From: Opitutus sp. GAS368
GTDB lineage: Bacteria; Verrucomicrobiota; Verrucomicrobiia; Opitutales; Opitutaceae
NCBI GenBank assembly: GCA_945871005.1
Contig: CAMBUJ010000003.1
Coordinates: forward strand, 1 to 55,036
Direction of reading: 5' to 3'
DNA: 55,036 bases
The notes under the pieces are model-generated. The model ran no database searches, was not told the DNA's origin, and was given only the letters and a program-made list of their open reading frames with translations. Made by a program: the position numbers and the translations under genes. The number at the start of each line of letters is the position of its first letter. Position 1 is the first letter of the stretch. Shown one piece after another: positions 8,859 through 18,200 of this stretch.

Positions 8859-9518
8859 TCAGGTGGTCGGTGAGGCGGGAGGCGACCAGAGGGCGGTGTT
8901 CTTGGAGGGGACGAGGTCGTGCGCGCCGTATTCAGGAATCGGGTGCTCGTTGTTCACATCGGAGCGGACATGGCGGGCGGCGTTGGGGCCGGTGAGCTTC
9001 TCGCCTTTAATCTTCTCTTGGAGCTGGATCAGGCCGTTGAGCAACGCCTCGGGGCGCGGCGGGCAACCGGGAATATAGATGTCCACCGGCAGAAACCGGT
9101 CGATGCCCTTGAGCACGTTGTAACCCTGCTTGAACGGGCCGCCGGAAATCGCGCAAGCACCCATGGCGATGCAGTATTTGGGCTCGGGCATCTGGTTCCA
9201 GAGGCGCACGACCAGCGGTGCCATCTTTTTGGTGACGGTGCCGGAGACGATCATCAGGTCGGCTTGGCGCGGCGAGGGGCGGAAAATCTCGGCGCCGAAG
9301 CGCGCAATGTCGAAGCGGGCGGTGGCGGCGGCGATCATCTCGATGGCGCAACAGGCCAGCCCGAACTGGATCGGCCAGATGGAGTTACTGCGGCCCCAGT
9401 TGTAGAGCTCTTCGAGGCTGGTTAACAAAATGCCGTGCCGGCGGAGCTCCTCGCGCTCGGCATCGGTCATGGTGCCGGCGGCGGGGAAAGGCGTGTGCTT
9501 GATGTCGGAGGCGTTCAT
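8859..9518 (-). CDS. nuoB: NADH-quinone oxidoreductase subunit B (cluster N2)
   Basis: PSST-type subunit carrying cluster N2, the last Fe-S cluster before quinone; about 219 residues. Conserved pieces are [10 protein letters not shown] (adjacent Cys pair), [31 protein letters not shown] (third Cys) and [14 protein letters not shown] (fourth Cys). I chose the ATG at 9518 because it overlaps the nuoA stop (ATGA), the arrangement used through the operon. An ATG at 9524, two codons upstream, is equally readable. The C-terminus extends roughly 40 residues past the core with a polar, proline-containing tail. Confidence 0.95.
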   Translation of the reverse strand: MNASDIKHTPFPAAGTMTDAEREELRRHGILLTSLEELYNWGRSNSIWPIQFGLACCAIEMIAAATARFDIARFGAEIFRPSPRQADLMIVSGTVTKKMAPLVVRLWNQMPEPKYCIAMGACAISGGPFKQGYNVLKGIDRFLPVDIYIPGCPPRPEALLNGLIQLQEKIKGEKLTGPNAARHVRSDVNNEHPIPEYGAHDLVPSKNTALWSPPASPTT

Positions 9519-9886
9519 TTCCATTCGAGGTGACCGCGGTGCCAGAACCAGACGAGGCCCTCGGCGAGGAGAAGGATAAAGGCCAACATGGCGACGAGCG
9601 CGCTGGTGGACAGGCCGGTGAAGGCCACCGCGCACGGCAACAGGAAGAGCACCTCGACGTCGAACACCAGAAACAGAATCGCGTAGAGGTAATAGTGGGC
9701 CTTGAACTGGATCCACGTCTCACCGCTGGCGGCGAGACCGCACTCGTAGGTGGAGTTTTTCAGCGGGCCGGGCTTGGCCGGCTGGAAGAAGCGCACCCAA
9801 AGCCAGGCCACGCCGAGCAGCACAAGGGGAAAGGCAATCGCGACCCCGAGAAACAGGGCGAGGAAGGCGTAGGGGTGGTCGTTCAT
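9515..9886 (-). CDS. nuoA: NADH-quinone oxidoreductase subunit A
   Basis: First gene of the operon, 123 residues, three transmembrane helices. The conserved loop [20 protein letters not shown] contains the Cys of the quinone-gating loop, and [16 protein letters not shown] is the family's second helix with Asp/Glu. Expression of the whole minus-strand cluster should start in the 150-bp gap between this gene and trmB (9887-10037). I could not identify a convincing -35/-10 pair there. It overlaps nuoB by four bases. Confidence 0.95.
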   Translation of the reverse strand: MNDHPYAFLALFLGVAIAFPLVLLGVAWLWVRFFQPAKPGPLKNSTYECGLAASGETWIQFKAHYYLYAILFLVFDVEVLFLLPCAVAFTGLSTSALVAMLAFILLLAEGLVWFWHRGHLEWK

Positions 9887-10037
9887 CTAAGGGGGCTGAA
9901 ACGTTTACGGTCCAAAGACGGCTAGCGGCTAACTCGGCTGAGAGTGGCCGGTTTTTGGTATAAACCGAGCCCAAATTGCCCCCCCCCGTCCACCCCATGG
10001 CGCCACCGACGCACCCTTGCGCGTAATTTTCAGGTCC
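9887..10037. promoter_or_regulatory. Probable promoter/leader region of the nuo operon
   Basis: This gap between trmB and nuoA, both on the minus strand, is the only sizeable non-coding space upstream of the nuo genes, so it should hold the operon promoter unless transcription reads through from trmB. It contains a run of nine C (9979-9987; G on the transcribed strand) and an AT-richer patch around 9950-9965. No clear sigma-70 motif or operator palindrome could be assigned by eye. Confidence 0.35.
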
Positions 10038-10625
10038 TTACGGGCTGCGGCGGGCGATGAAGGACTGGTGGCCGTTTTCGGCGCGCTCCTGGAACACCGT
10101 GGCCAACTCGAAAGGCCAGGGCTCCTCGGCCACCTGCCAGTCGGCGTGAGCCAGCGCGATTTTCTGCGCGTAATCAAAATACTCGGCGTGGTCGGTGCGG
10201 AAACAGAAGCGCGCCCCCGCCTCGGCCCGACTCGCCAGCAGGGTTAAAAACTCGGGCTGGACCACGCGGTTTTTCCAGTGGCGGCGTTTGGGCCAGGGGT
10301 CGGAAAACAGCAGGAAAACTTCGGCCAGTCGGGTTTCGGCGGGCAGCGCCTCAAGAAACAGCGACACCTCGGCGTGGAGCCAGGCGATGTTGGTGAGGGC
10401 GGCGCGATTGGATTTGCGCGCCGAGCGGTCGAGTCGGTCGCCGATCAGGTCGATGCCGATGCAGAATTTTGCGGGATGGGCCTCGGCGTAGGCGGTCAGG
10501 TAATGGCCGTGGCCGCTGCCAATTTCCAAGGTGAGGGGCAGCCCGGTTTGCAACAGCGGCGCGAGCAGGGCGCGCAGCTCGGTGAGGCGTGAGGCGGTGA
10601 TGGCTTGGGCGATTTCCAGCGGCAT
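10038..10625 (-). CDS. trmB: tRNA (guanine-N7-)-methyltransferase
   Basis: S-adenosylmethionine-dependent enzyme expected to methylate G46 in the tRNA variable loop; 195 residues, a little shorter than the common 210-240. The SAM-binding motif LEIGSGHGHYLTAYAEAHP lies at about residues 33-51, followed by GIDLIGDRLDRSARKSNRAA. The diagnostic TrmB segment LFSDPWPKRRHWKNRVVQPE is present at about 105-125, and FRTDHAEYFDYA near residue 145. It sits upstream of nuoA on the same strand and may be transcribed into it, though the functions are unrelated. Confidence 0.93.
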   Translation of the reverse strand: MPLEIAQAITASRLTELRALLAPLLQTGLPLTLEIGSGHGHYLTAYAEAHPAKFCIGIDLIGDRLDRSARKSNRAALTNIAWLHAEVSLFLEALPAETRLAEVFLLFSDPWPKRRHWKNRVVQPEFLTLLASRAEAGARFCFRTDHAEYFDYAQKIALAHADWQVAEEPWPFELATVFQERAENGHQSFIARRSP

Positions 10626-10725
10626 GAAGTACAGGGGTGTTACGCTTCCCGGGGGTGGCGCTCAATCCCGAAGATGGGCAAGGCGCGCCAATGGGCCGCT
10701 TTCAGGACACGGAGCGGGGCCGCTG

Positions 10726-11025
10726 TTACTCGGCCTGCCAGCTCTGCGGGTTTCGTTTGGCGTGCCAGAAACGCAGAACGTAAACGACGTGTTGAGTCTC
10801 ATCGATGCGGTAGGTCAGCAAATAAGGCGAACTGACCACCCGCCTGACTCCGGGCCGTGCGCGAAACACTGCGCCGCGCCGCGGCATGACGGACAGCGAT
10901 TCCGACAACAGAACCAGTTCCGCCCCTACGCGCAGGGCGGCGTCCGGGCTGTCTTGGGCGATGTAACGGGCAATCTCGCCAAGGTCGCGCAGCGCGGGTC
11001 GCGAGAGGATTACCCGGTAATCCAT
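10726..11025 (-). CDS. ParE/RelE-superfamily toxin
   Basis: A 99-residue protein with the RelE/ParE toxin fold pattern: a start like MDYRVILSRPALRDLGEIAR, then YIAQDSPDAALRVGAELVLL, and the C-terminal strand motif YLLTYRIDETQHVVYVLRFW followed by a basic tail (HAKRNPQ). These features fit the ParE-like group, which poisons gyrase in studied members; the RelE group, which cleaves mRNA, is the alternative. The ATG at 11025 lies inside the end of the antitoxin gene (16-nt overlap), the usual coupling of type II toxin-antitoxin pairs. Confidence 0.85.
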   Translation of the reverse strand: MDYRVILSRPALRDLGEIARYIAQDSPDAALRVGAELVLLSESLSVMPRRGAVFRARPGVRRVVSSPYLLTYRIDETQHVVYVLRFWHAKRNPQSWQAE

Positions 11026-11219
11026 TGGCGCAGGTTCGTGCGAACTTCCTCGACGGGCACGCCGCCCTCATCGGCCAAAGAGCGTTCTGCCTCGTCGATC
11101 GCCATCAGCATGGCCGGGGTTTCCGGCCAGAGCCGTGACTCGAGCCAAGCGGCAACCTCGCATTGCGCATCCAGCGGCAATTTCGCTAAAGCGGATTCGA
11201 TTTCAATCACGGTGCTCAT
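11010..11219 (-). CDS. Antitoxin of the adjacent ParE-type toxin
   Basis: A 69-residue protein if it starts at the ATG at 11219 (MSTVIEIESALAKLPLDAQ); an ATG at 11225 would add two residues. The N-terminal part is an amphipathic helix typical of small antitoxins (EIESALAKLP-type). The C-terminal part, with AIDEAERSLADEGGVPVEEV and LRQWI, matches the toxin-neutralising tail of antitoxins paired with ParE/RelE proteins. It precedes and overlaps the toxin gene. The assignment rests mainly on size, gene order and this general pattern, so the subfamily is not certain. Confidence 0.75.
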   Translation of the reverse strand: MSTVIEIESALAKLPLDAQCEVAAWLESRLWPETPAMLMAIDEAERSLADEGGVPVEEVRTNLRQWITG

Positions 11220-11350
11220 GGCCATGACTGTGTTGGTTCCCAGCTCGTTGGCAACTGCCCGCTGGGATGACCGCCCGCTTCTGGGCCCGTCGCCGTTTTC
11301 CACGGCCTAGGTGGTGATGGATCGATTTTTTCGGGGGAAAGGAAAGCCGC

Positions 11351-11390
11351 GCTGGAGTTCGGCGCTCCCACCCTGAACTCACGTTCAGGG
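11351..11390. repeat. Paired short hairpins downstream of phoR
   Basis: Two adjacent inverted repeats lie just past the phoR stop: TGGAG/CTCCA arms around 11353-11370, and a better stem CCCTGAAC/GTTCAGGG at 11371-11390 with a 4-nt loop. The second begins 15 nt beyond the stop codon of phoR (read on the minus strand), so it could end that transcript. There is no clear U-tract directly after it, so it may instead be a dispersed palindromic element. Confidence 0.5.
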
Positions 11391-11404
11391 CCACGCCCGC
11401 CACC

Positions 11405-12691
11405 CTACTTCCCACCTACCCGCAGGGGCACACTGAAGGAGAACGTCGTCCCCTTCCCCAGCTCGCTCTCCACCCACACCCGGCCCCCGTGCAGTTGCAC
11501 AATGTGCTTCACAATCGACAGCCCCAAACCCGTCCCGCCCGTCTCCCGCGAACGCCCCTTGTCCACCCGGTAAAACCGCTCGAACAGGTGCGGCAAATCC
11601 TCCGCCGGTATCCCCGGCCCGTTGTCGCCAAGACTGACCACCACGTCGTCGGCATTTAGCACCCTCGCCGCCAACTCGATCCGCGAGCCTTTCGGCGTGT
11701 ACTTGAGCGCGTTGTCCAAGAGATTTTCCACCACCTGGGAAAACTTGAGCGGATCAAGGTTCACCGCCCCCAGCGCCGGCACCGCCTCGGCGCTCAACTC
11801 CAGCCGGTGCCCGGCCGCGGCGGGGCGCGCCTGATAGTCCTCGATAATCACCGCCAACAGCCCCGGCAAATCGACCACCTCGCGCTTGAGCCCCGGGTTG
11901 ATCGACTCCAGCCGCGAGAGCACCAGCAGGTCTTCGAGCAGCGAATTGAGCCGCTCGGTGTGGCGCTGGATCGTTTTCAGGAAACGCTCGCGGTCGTCCG
12001 CCGGGATCTCCCCGTGGCCATCGACCAGGGTTTCAACGTAGCCCTTGATCACGCTCAGCGGGGTGCGCAGCTCGTGCGACACATTGGCGACGAAATCTTT
12101 GCGCACCGCCTCCAGCTTCTTCTGCTTGGTGATGTCGTGCAGCACGAAGATCGTCCAAAGCGAGCGCGACTGCGCCTGGTTCTGTATTGTCGAACCGGTG
12201 ACCTCCAACCAGGTCGTGCGACCCGCCTCGATGAACTCCACCTCCTGCTGCGGTTGGGCCCGCCCGCGCCGGACCGCCTCAACGTAGGTCAAAAAGGTCG
12301 CGCTGTGCAGAACCAGCTCGAGCCGGTGGCCGATGATTTGATGGGCCGGCCGCGGCGAAATCGCCTGAATGGCCTTGTTGGCCAGCAGGATCGTGTTGTT
12401 GGCATCCACGATGAGCACGCCCTCCTGCAAGCTGCCCAAGGTGGCTTCGAGTTGGGCGAGCTGGCCGGTGCGCTGTTGCTGCAACTGGTTAAACTCGCTG
12501 ATGAATTCGTTGCTCACGCGCCGCAGCCGCTCCCAGGCCGTGCCAGCCGAACCGGGCAGGTCTTCGCTCAACAGCGGCTGCTTGCGGAAAATCGCCTGCT
12601 CGAGGGCCTGCACCGCCTGGCGATGCGAGCCGATTTTCAGCCAGGCAAACCCCAAAGCGAGGGCGAGGAGGACAATAATGACGACTAACAT
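11405..12691 (-). CDS. phoR: PhoR-like sensor histidine kinase with PAS domain
   Basis: Membrane-linked sensor kinase of 428 residues. One N-terminal transmembrane helix (residues about 2-19) is followed by a linker, a PAS domain (about 80-190, with LQEGVLIVDANNTILLANKA), and the HisKA dimerisation helix with FVANVSHELRTPLSVIKGY, placing the phospho-acceptor at His206. The ATPase domain shows an N-box (ENLLDNALKYTP), a G1 box (LGDNGPGIP) and a G2 box (GGTGLGLSIVKHI). The single-helix plus PAS layout matches PhoR, the phosphate-starvation kinase, but the true stimulus cannot be read from sequence. The partner regulator lies upstream on the same strand, separated by a 193-bp gap with a long inverted repeat. 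Confidence 0.88.
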   Translation of the reverse strand: MLVVIIVLLALALGFAWLKIGSHRQAVQALEQAIFRKQPLLSEDLPGSAGTAWERLRRVSNEFISEFNQLQQQRTGQLAQLEATLGSLQEGVLIVDANNTILLANKAIQAISPRPAHQIIGHRLELVLHSATFLTYVEAVRRGRAQPQQEVEFIEAGRTTWLEVTGSTIQNQAQSRSLWTIFVLHDITKQKKLEAVRKDFVANVSHELRTPLSVIKGYVETLVDGHGEIPADDRERFLKTIQRHTERLNSLLEDLLVLSRLESINPGLKREVVDLPGLLAVIIEDYQARPAAAGHRLELSAEAVPALGAVNLDPLKFSQVVENLLDNALKYTPKGSRIELAARVLNADDVVVSLGDNGPGIPAEDLPHLFERFYRVDKGRSRETGGTGLGLSIVKHIVQLHGGRVWVESELGKGTTFSFSVPLRVGGK

Positions 12692-12779
12692 GAGTTACAA
12701 AGCGTGGGTGGGCAGGAAACGAAGGGATTGATGCGGTGCCAGCCGCCGTTGGGCAAGGCCGGGGTGGCGCCCCCGGGGA

Positions 12780-12856
12780 CTTTGGCCGGGGACGGCCAAC
12801 GCTACAGTCGGAGAAATCTTACGCCCGAATGTAGTGTTGGCCGTCCCTGGCCAAGG
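12780..12856. repeat. Long imperfect inverted repeat between phoB and phoR
   Basis: Arms of about 26 nt (12781-12806 and 12830-12855) are near-perfect reverse complements, sharing the core GGGACGGCCAAC and the outer TTGGCC, and enclose a loop of about 23 nt. It lies downstream of phoB and upstream of phoR on the minus strand. It could form a strong hairpin in the phoB-phoR message, acting as a terminator, attenuator or RNA-stability element, or be a REP/MITE-like mobile palindrome. No poly-U tract directly follows it. Confidence 0.8.
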
Positions 12857-12884
12857 TTGTGAATTTCAGTGACGTCCTCAGGCC

Positions 12885-13598
12885 TCAACCACCCGCCGTC
12901 CGCCGCTCGGCGATGCGGTAACCCACCCCGCGCACCGTCTCGATCCAGTCCGCCTCGCTCCCGAGCTTTTCCCTTAACCGGCGCACGTGGGTGTCGACCG
13001 TGCGCGTCTCGATTTCGGTTTCGTAATTCCACACGTTGAGCAACAGGTGCTCGCGGGTCTGCACCCGGCCGCGGCGCTCCATGAGCAGTTTTAACAAATT
13101 AAACTCCGTGGCGGTCAGTTCGAGCGGCTGGCCGTGCAGCTCGACGGCGTGGCGCTCCGTATCGATCACGATCTCGCCCACCTGCAGGCGCTTGGGTTCG
13201 GCCGGCGCAACCTCGGTCAGGCGCCGCAAAATCGTCTGCACCCGCAGCACCAGTTCCTTCGTGCTAAATGGCTTGCAGATGTAGTCGTCGGCCCCGGTTT
13301 CCAGTCCCTGGATCCGGTCGTTTTCCTCGGCCTTGGCGGTGAGGAAAACCACCGGGATTTTTTTCAACTGCGGGTCGGCGCGCATCAGGCGGCAAATCTG
13401 GATACCGCTCAGTTCGGGCATCATCACGTCGAGGATGACCAGGTCAGGCAGGAAGGTGCGCGCGATGCCGAGGCTGCGGTTGGGGTCGTTGACGACCTCG
13501 ACCTGATAGCCCTTGGCCTTGAGGTGGTAGGCGACCAAGGCGCTGACATCGGACTCATCGTCCACCACGAGTATTTTTTGCGGATTAGGAGCGGCCAT
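12885..13598 (-). CDS. phoB: PhoB-like response regulator
   Basis: OmpR/PhoB-class regulator of 237 residues. The receiver domain (about 7-125) has the acidic pair Asp13-Asp14, the phosphorylation site Asp57 in LVILDVMMPELSG, Thr87 in VVFLTAKAE, and Lys109 in DYICKPFSTKEL. The winged-helix DNA-binding domain (about 140-232) carries LTATEFNLLKLLMERRGRV, ETRTVDTHVRRLREKLG and TVRGVGYRI. It is paired with the PhoR-like kinase downstream. Given the PAS-containing kinase, phosphate response is the best guess; DNA targets cannot be read here. The 125 bp upstream (13599-13723) would hold its promoter; no convincing Pho box was found there. Confidence 0.9.
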   Translation of the reverse strand: MAAPNPQKILVVDDESDVSALVAYHLKAKGYQVEVVNDPNRSLGIARTFLPDLVILDVMMPELSGIQICRLMRADPQLKKIPVVFLTAKAEENDRIQGLETGADDYICKPFSTKELVLRVQTILRRLTEVAPAEPKRLQVGEIVIDTERHAVELHGQPLELTATEFNLLKLLMERRGRVQTREHLLLNVWNYETEIETRTVDTHVRRLREKLGSEADWIETVRGVGYRIAERRTAGG

Positions 13599-13723
13599 AA
13601 CTTAGGGGTGAGCCTTAGCCGAAGCCTGGGCCTGCTCCCAGAGAATTTAACAACCGTTGCACAAACGTCACACCAGCTCGGCAAGCAGGCGCCGTCCCCA
13701 AGCGATAATCGGCCCACGGGCGG

Positions 13724-14640
13724 TTAGCCCACGCGCACGGTTTCCAGGCCTAGGAGTTTCCCGAGTTTTTCAATCTTGTGGCCGACGTGGCCCAGACCGA
13801 CCGCGCAGTGGTGGGCGGGGCCGTGGCTGTTCCAGTCGTTCACAAAACGGCGCGCCCCGCACGGGAAACGGTAACGCGAATTGGTGTTGCCGATTTCCAG
13901 CACCGGACCCGGCTCGCTTTGCCCCTCGACCAGCAGGAATTTTAGTCGGCCGTCACCAGTTTCGATCACGCTGAGCAGCGTGACCGGGCCGTGTTTTACC
14001 GACATCTCCACGCTCAGGCCGCGTCCAACTTTGCCTTGGTAAACACCCAGCGGGCGCACCTTGGTTTTGCCCTCGGCGATGGCAAGGTGTCCCGGGCCGT
14101 CGTGGCCCATCAGCACCACGTCGTCGCGCCAATCCATCGCGTAGTATTCGGTGAACGAGCCGCCCACCCCGAAGCTGTCCATGATCTTCATGGCCTGGGC
14201 GTTTTTCACTTCGTACTCGCCCGCCACCGGAACCCCGCGCGCGTTCAGCAGCGAGTTGCCCAAAATGATTGAGCTGAGGGCATCCTCATTTTCCACTCTG
14301 CCGGTGCCCATGTGGTAATACGCCATCGAGCCCAGATCGTGGAGCTCCACCAAATGGTCGAGCGCCACCGAGGTGCGCGCGGCGCGCTCCAGCTCGAGCT
14401 CGGAGCAGTCCGCCTGCACCGCGAATTTCGGAACAGCGCCACCCGCTCGCGTATCGCATCGGCGGTGACGGCGCGGCGGAGCGCGGCGAGTTCATCGACT
14501 TCGATGATCTCCATGTGCCCGCCGAAGGTCGCGGACTGCAAGGTCAAGTCGGTGTAGATATCGAACATGCCGTTGTAATAATGACCCATCAGGCCGAGCC
14601 GGTTGTGGCTCATCACGCCGGCCACCCGGGCCGCCCCGGC
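13724..14640 (-). pseudogene. Truncated, frameshifted L-arabinose/L-fucose isomerase-family gene
   Basis: The C-terminal two thirds of a sugar isomerase-like protein. In one frame (about 14640-14428) I read VMSHNRLGLMGHYYNGMFDI and MEIIEVDELAALRRAVTADA. The sequence then shifts frame at a TTT run at 14426-14428 (one base missing restores LFRKFAVQADCSE) and continues to 13724 with YYAMDWRDDVVLMGHDGPGH, LLVEGQSEPGPVLEIGNTNS and NDWNSHGPAHHCAVGLGHVG. This matches my memory of the arabinose-isomerase-like family, which normally has about 470-500 residues; here the first 150-200 are missing and an in-frame stop sits at 14641-14643. A nonfunctional remnant of sugar catabolism is the best reading. 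Whether the substrate was fucose, arabinose or another sugar is not resolvable. Confidence 0.75.
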
Positions 14641-15242
14641 TCACAACTGAGATGAGGGCCGGAGTTGGGTATCGCCCACCCCAACCACCCCACCCCGTGC
14701 GGCCATCATCTGCCCTTCTGGGGGCCTCTAGCCCGGGGTCGGGACGATGTTTATTGGTTTTTGGTGAACCATAACTGCCGTGGTTTAGTTGCCTGAGAAT
14801 TTTGGAATCAACAAACAACGCCTCGACCCCTTCGGGATTACCTACCCCACCGGGATTACCCCGAACTTCGGTTTTTATCCCTCCACTGACCGTTTCAAAA
14901 CCCCAGAAACCGTTGATCCTTATTGTAAAACAAGAATGAAAATGCGTATCGCGCCGGCCGCGCCCGAGGGGCCATAAGCCGGCGTGGCCGGTTGGGTTTA
15001 CCGAGGTAAAAAGGGCCCAAAAGGCCGTTAAAGGGTGGGCCGCATTCGCCCCACCCTACCCAAATGGAGCTATCCGATTAGCGCCCGTTGCGGTATAGGT
15101 TCCCCGTTCAGCGACCGTTATGTACCCCCCCGCCCCTCCTCTACTTATTCCGTGTGGTTTCGTTGGCTTGCGCGCTTCTGGCGCTCCTTGCCCGGCGAAT
15201 CCCGTGCGCTCAGCAAAACCGCGTACGCATCCTCCGCTTTCC
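14641..15242. other. Non-coding gap with hairpin, upstream of the giant metalloprotease gene
   Basis: About 600 bp without a credible gene. It begins where the isomerase remnant breaks off and holds a hairpin at 15032-15057 (AGGGTGGG/CCCACCCT arms around a 10-nt loop), short G/C runs, and an AT-richer patch around 14870-14945 that could include a promoter for the downstream gene. The frame of the downstream gene is open back to 15120, but the residues there are proline/arginine-rich and lack a signal peptide, so I treat 15120-15242 as leader. Confidence 0.5.
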
Positions 15243-18200
15243 ATGAAATTTTCCTTCCGCCACAGCGCCGCATTTTTGTTCGCCCTCGTTTGCGGGCAGA
15301 CCCTTCTGGCCGATGGTGGCGGCGCGAGTGGCGGAATGACGATTTCGGAGCCCTACCCGGTGCCAACCGCGTGGAAATCAACGATCGGCACGCGCAGGTA
15401 TTTGTATATCCCTGCCGTCTATGCGGATGAGACCCAGCCGCCCGCCAGTTTGGATCAGGCTTATAGTAATATGACGGATTTCGGGCGCTTCATCCAAGAG
15501 AGCTCGGCGGGCAAGTTGAACGTCATGACCACCGTCGCGCCGTTGATGATCCTCCCGCATACGCTGACGTGGTATAACATTACCCGAATCTCGAAATTGT
15601 CGGACCCCGGCACGCATGTGCAGCAGATGGCAATGGATGCCGCCTTGGCCTTGGGTTACGACCCGTCTCAATACGATTGCGTCATCACCCGGATCAACGG
15701 CCACGCCAGCGTGATCGGCACGTCCTTCTCCTCGGGCTATCGAGTGACTTTGATTTCGGGAGGCATGGACGTGATCAATCACGAATGCGGTCACTCGCTG
15801 GGGCTCGGCCATGCTCATTGGTGGGCCACCTCGGACTCGACGTCCTCCGGCTACCGCCCACCCGATGATGTTAAGCCGTATGAATACGGCAGCATTTTTG
15901 ACGTGATGGGTGATAGCGCGGGCGTTGCCGTTGGCTTTGCCGCGCATTACGGCAGCGGGTCCAAACGCAACCCGCTGCATTGGCTCACCGACGATCAGCT
16001 TCACCTGTCCGCGCGCCCGGGCACTTACCGCATCTACGCCTGCGATCAGCCCCGTCACGTGGTCGGGCAACGCTACGGCTTGACCGTGCGCAGAAACGCC
16101 CTGCGCGAATTCCAGCTGGAATACCGCCCGGCGTGGGGCGGGTTGATGACCACGAGCGCTCTGGTGTTGTTTCAAGGCGCCGATGTCGCGACCAACTCGG
16201 GCGCGGTGGTTGACACGATGCCCGGCAGTTATGGCGGCGGCCAGGGCAAGATGGACGCTCCCATCGCGCTCGGGCGCACGTTTTCGGATTTCGAGTCGGA
16301 CGTGCATTTAACCGTGCTGGCGAAAAACGAGACTTCGCCGCCGTCCTTGGACATTCGTTACAACCGCGGCCCGTTCCCGGGCAACGTGCCCCCGCAGGCC
16401 ACCCTCGCCACCACCGCCACGACGATTGCAGTGGGCGGCAGCGTGACGCTCACCGCCACCGCCAGCGATGCCAACGGGGACGAACTCGCCTACAACTGGT
16501 CCTTCGGTGGTGAAGTGATGGGCACGAACACCCCGGTGTTCACCCGCACCTTCACGACGGCGCAGCAAGTGACCGCCATGCTCACGGTCTCAGACATGAA
16601 AGGGGGCACGGTGCGCCGCTCGGTAGTGATCAATGTCGGCGCGCATGGGAAACAACTCGTTACCGGCACGGTGAAGGTGGACGGTCAAGGAGTCGGCGGG
16701 GTGGTGGTGTATGGCAACGGTAAGGAGTGTTACTCCGACGCCGACGGCACCTACGCCCTTTCCGGCCTGAGCACCGGCAGCGCGGGTCTGGTGGCCCGCT
16801 TGCCCGGTTACAACTTGACGCCCGTTTTCACCTACCCGCTTAAAGTGGTCCCCGGCACCAACACCGCCAATTGGACCGCCCTCCCTCAGACATTTGTGAC
16901 ATTAACCGCCCTCGCCGACGCAACCGAAGGCGGCACCCCGGGCAAGCTGCGCTTGACTCGCAGCGGCGATACGACGGCGGCGTTAACCGTGTTCGTCTCC
17001 CCTCCCGAGGGCACGGCGGTGAAGGACACCGATTACACCCTTTCGCCCAACCCGGTGGTCAACGGCTGGGCCCGCGCGTTTACCATTCCCGCGGGTGCGA
17101 GTTCGCTGGATGTGGTTGTGACCGCGGCAAGCGACGGCCTCGCCGAAGGTCCGGAAACCCTCGCCCTGCAAGTGGTGACGATGACCTCAAGGGACTATTT
17201 TTCCCGCGAGGGTAACTCGGTGGTGTTGACGGTGAACGATGCCGACACCGCGTTGCCGCTAGCCGGCGTCAGCGCGACCACGGCGGATGCGCGCGAGGGC
17301 GAAGTGGGCGGCGCGGGAAGCATGACCTTTACGCGCACCGGCGCGACCGCTGCCGCGCTGGACCTCACGGTGGCCTGGTCGGGCACGGCGGCCAGCGGGA
17401 CCGACTTTAAGGCCTTGCCGACGAAGGTCACTATCCCTGCCGGGCAGAGCTCCGTCGCGGTGCTGGTCGAGCCGACGGACGATGCGGTGATCGAGACGGC
17501 CGAAACCGTGGTCGCGACCCTGAGCAGCAGCGCGAACTACCTCGCCGACCGTGCGGCCGCCGCAGCCACGGTGACAATCTGGGACAACGACACACCGAGC
17601 GTTTCTGTCTCGGTGCCGACCGCGACCACGACTGAAGGGGCGGGCGACGCCGGGGTGTTTTTACTCACCCGCACGGGCAGCACGGCCGCGCCACTCACGG
17701 TGTATTACGGCATGTCAGGCAGCGCCTTGCACGGCACCGACTATGAACGGCTTTCCGGGCAGGTCGTCATCCCAGCGGGTGCGACCACCGCCTCGGTGGC
17801 AGTGCAGGCTTACGACGACGAGAACGGAGAGTTGGACGAAACGGTTAAACTCTCGCTGGCGACCTTTAACCAGGCTTACAGCGTCGGCGCCGCCTACTCC
17901 GGCACGGTCACGATCAAGGATAACAACGACCGTCCGATGGTATCGATTCGCAAAACGCTGTATGGCGCGGGAGCCGAAGGCGGCACGACGCCGAGTTTGA
18001 CCGTCCGCTGCATCGGTAGCCGGACGGGCACGATTAACGTTCGTTATGCCTTGAGCGGCACCGCCACGCCTGGGGTGGATTACACCGCACCGTCAGGAAC
18101 CCTGACGGTGCCGGCCACTGGCACCAGCGACACCTCGATCAGTTTTCCGTTGCTTGCGGATACCCTGGCCGAGGGCACGGAAAGCATCCGCGTCACCCTG

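Noticed and set aside
15120-15242. N-terminal extension of the metalloprotease protein
   Set aside because: The upstream codons are Pro/Arg-rich, whereas a normal signal peptide starts at the ATG at 15243.
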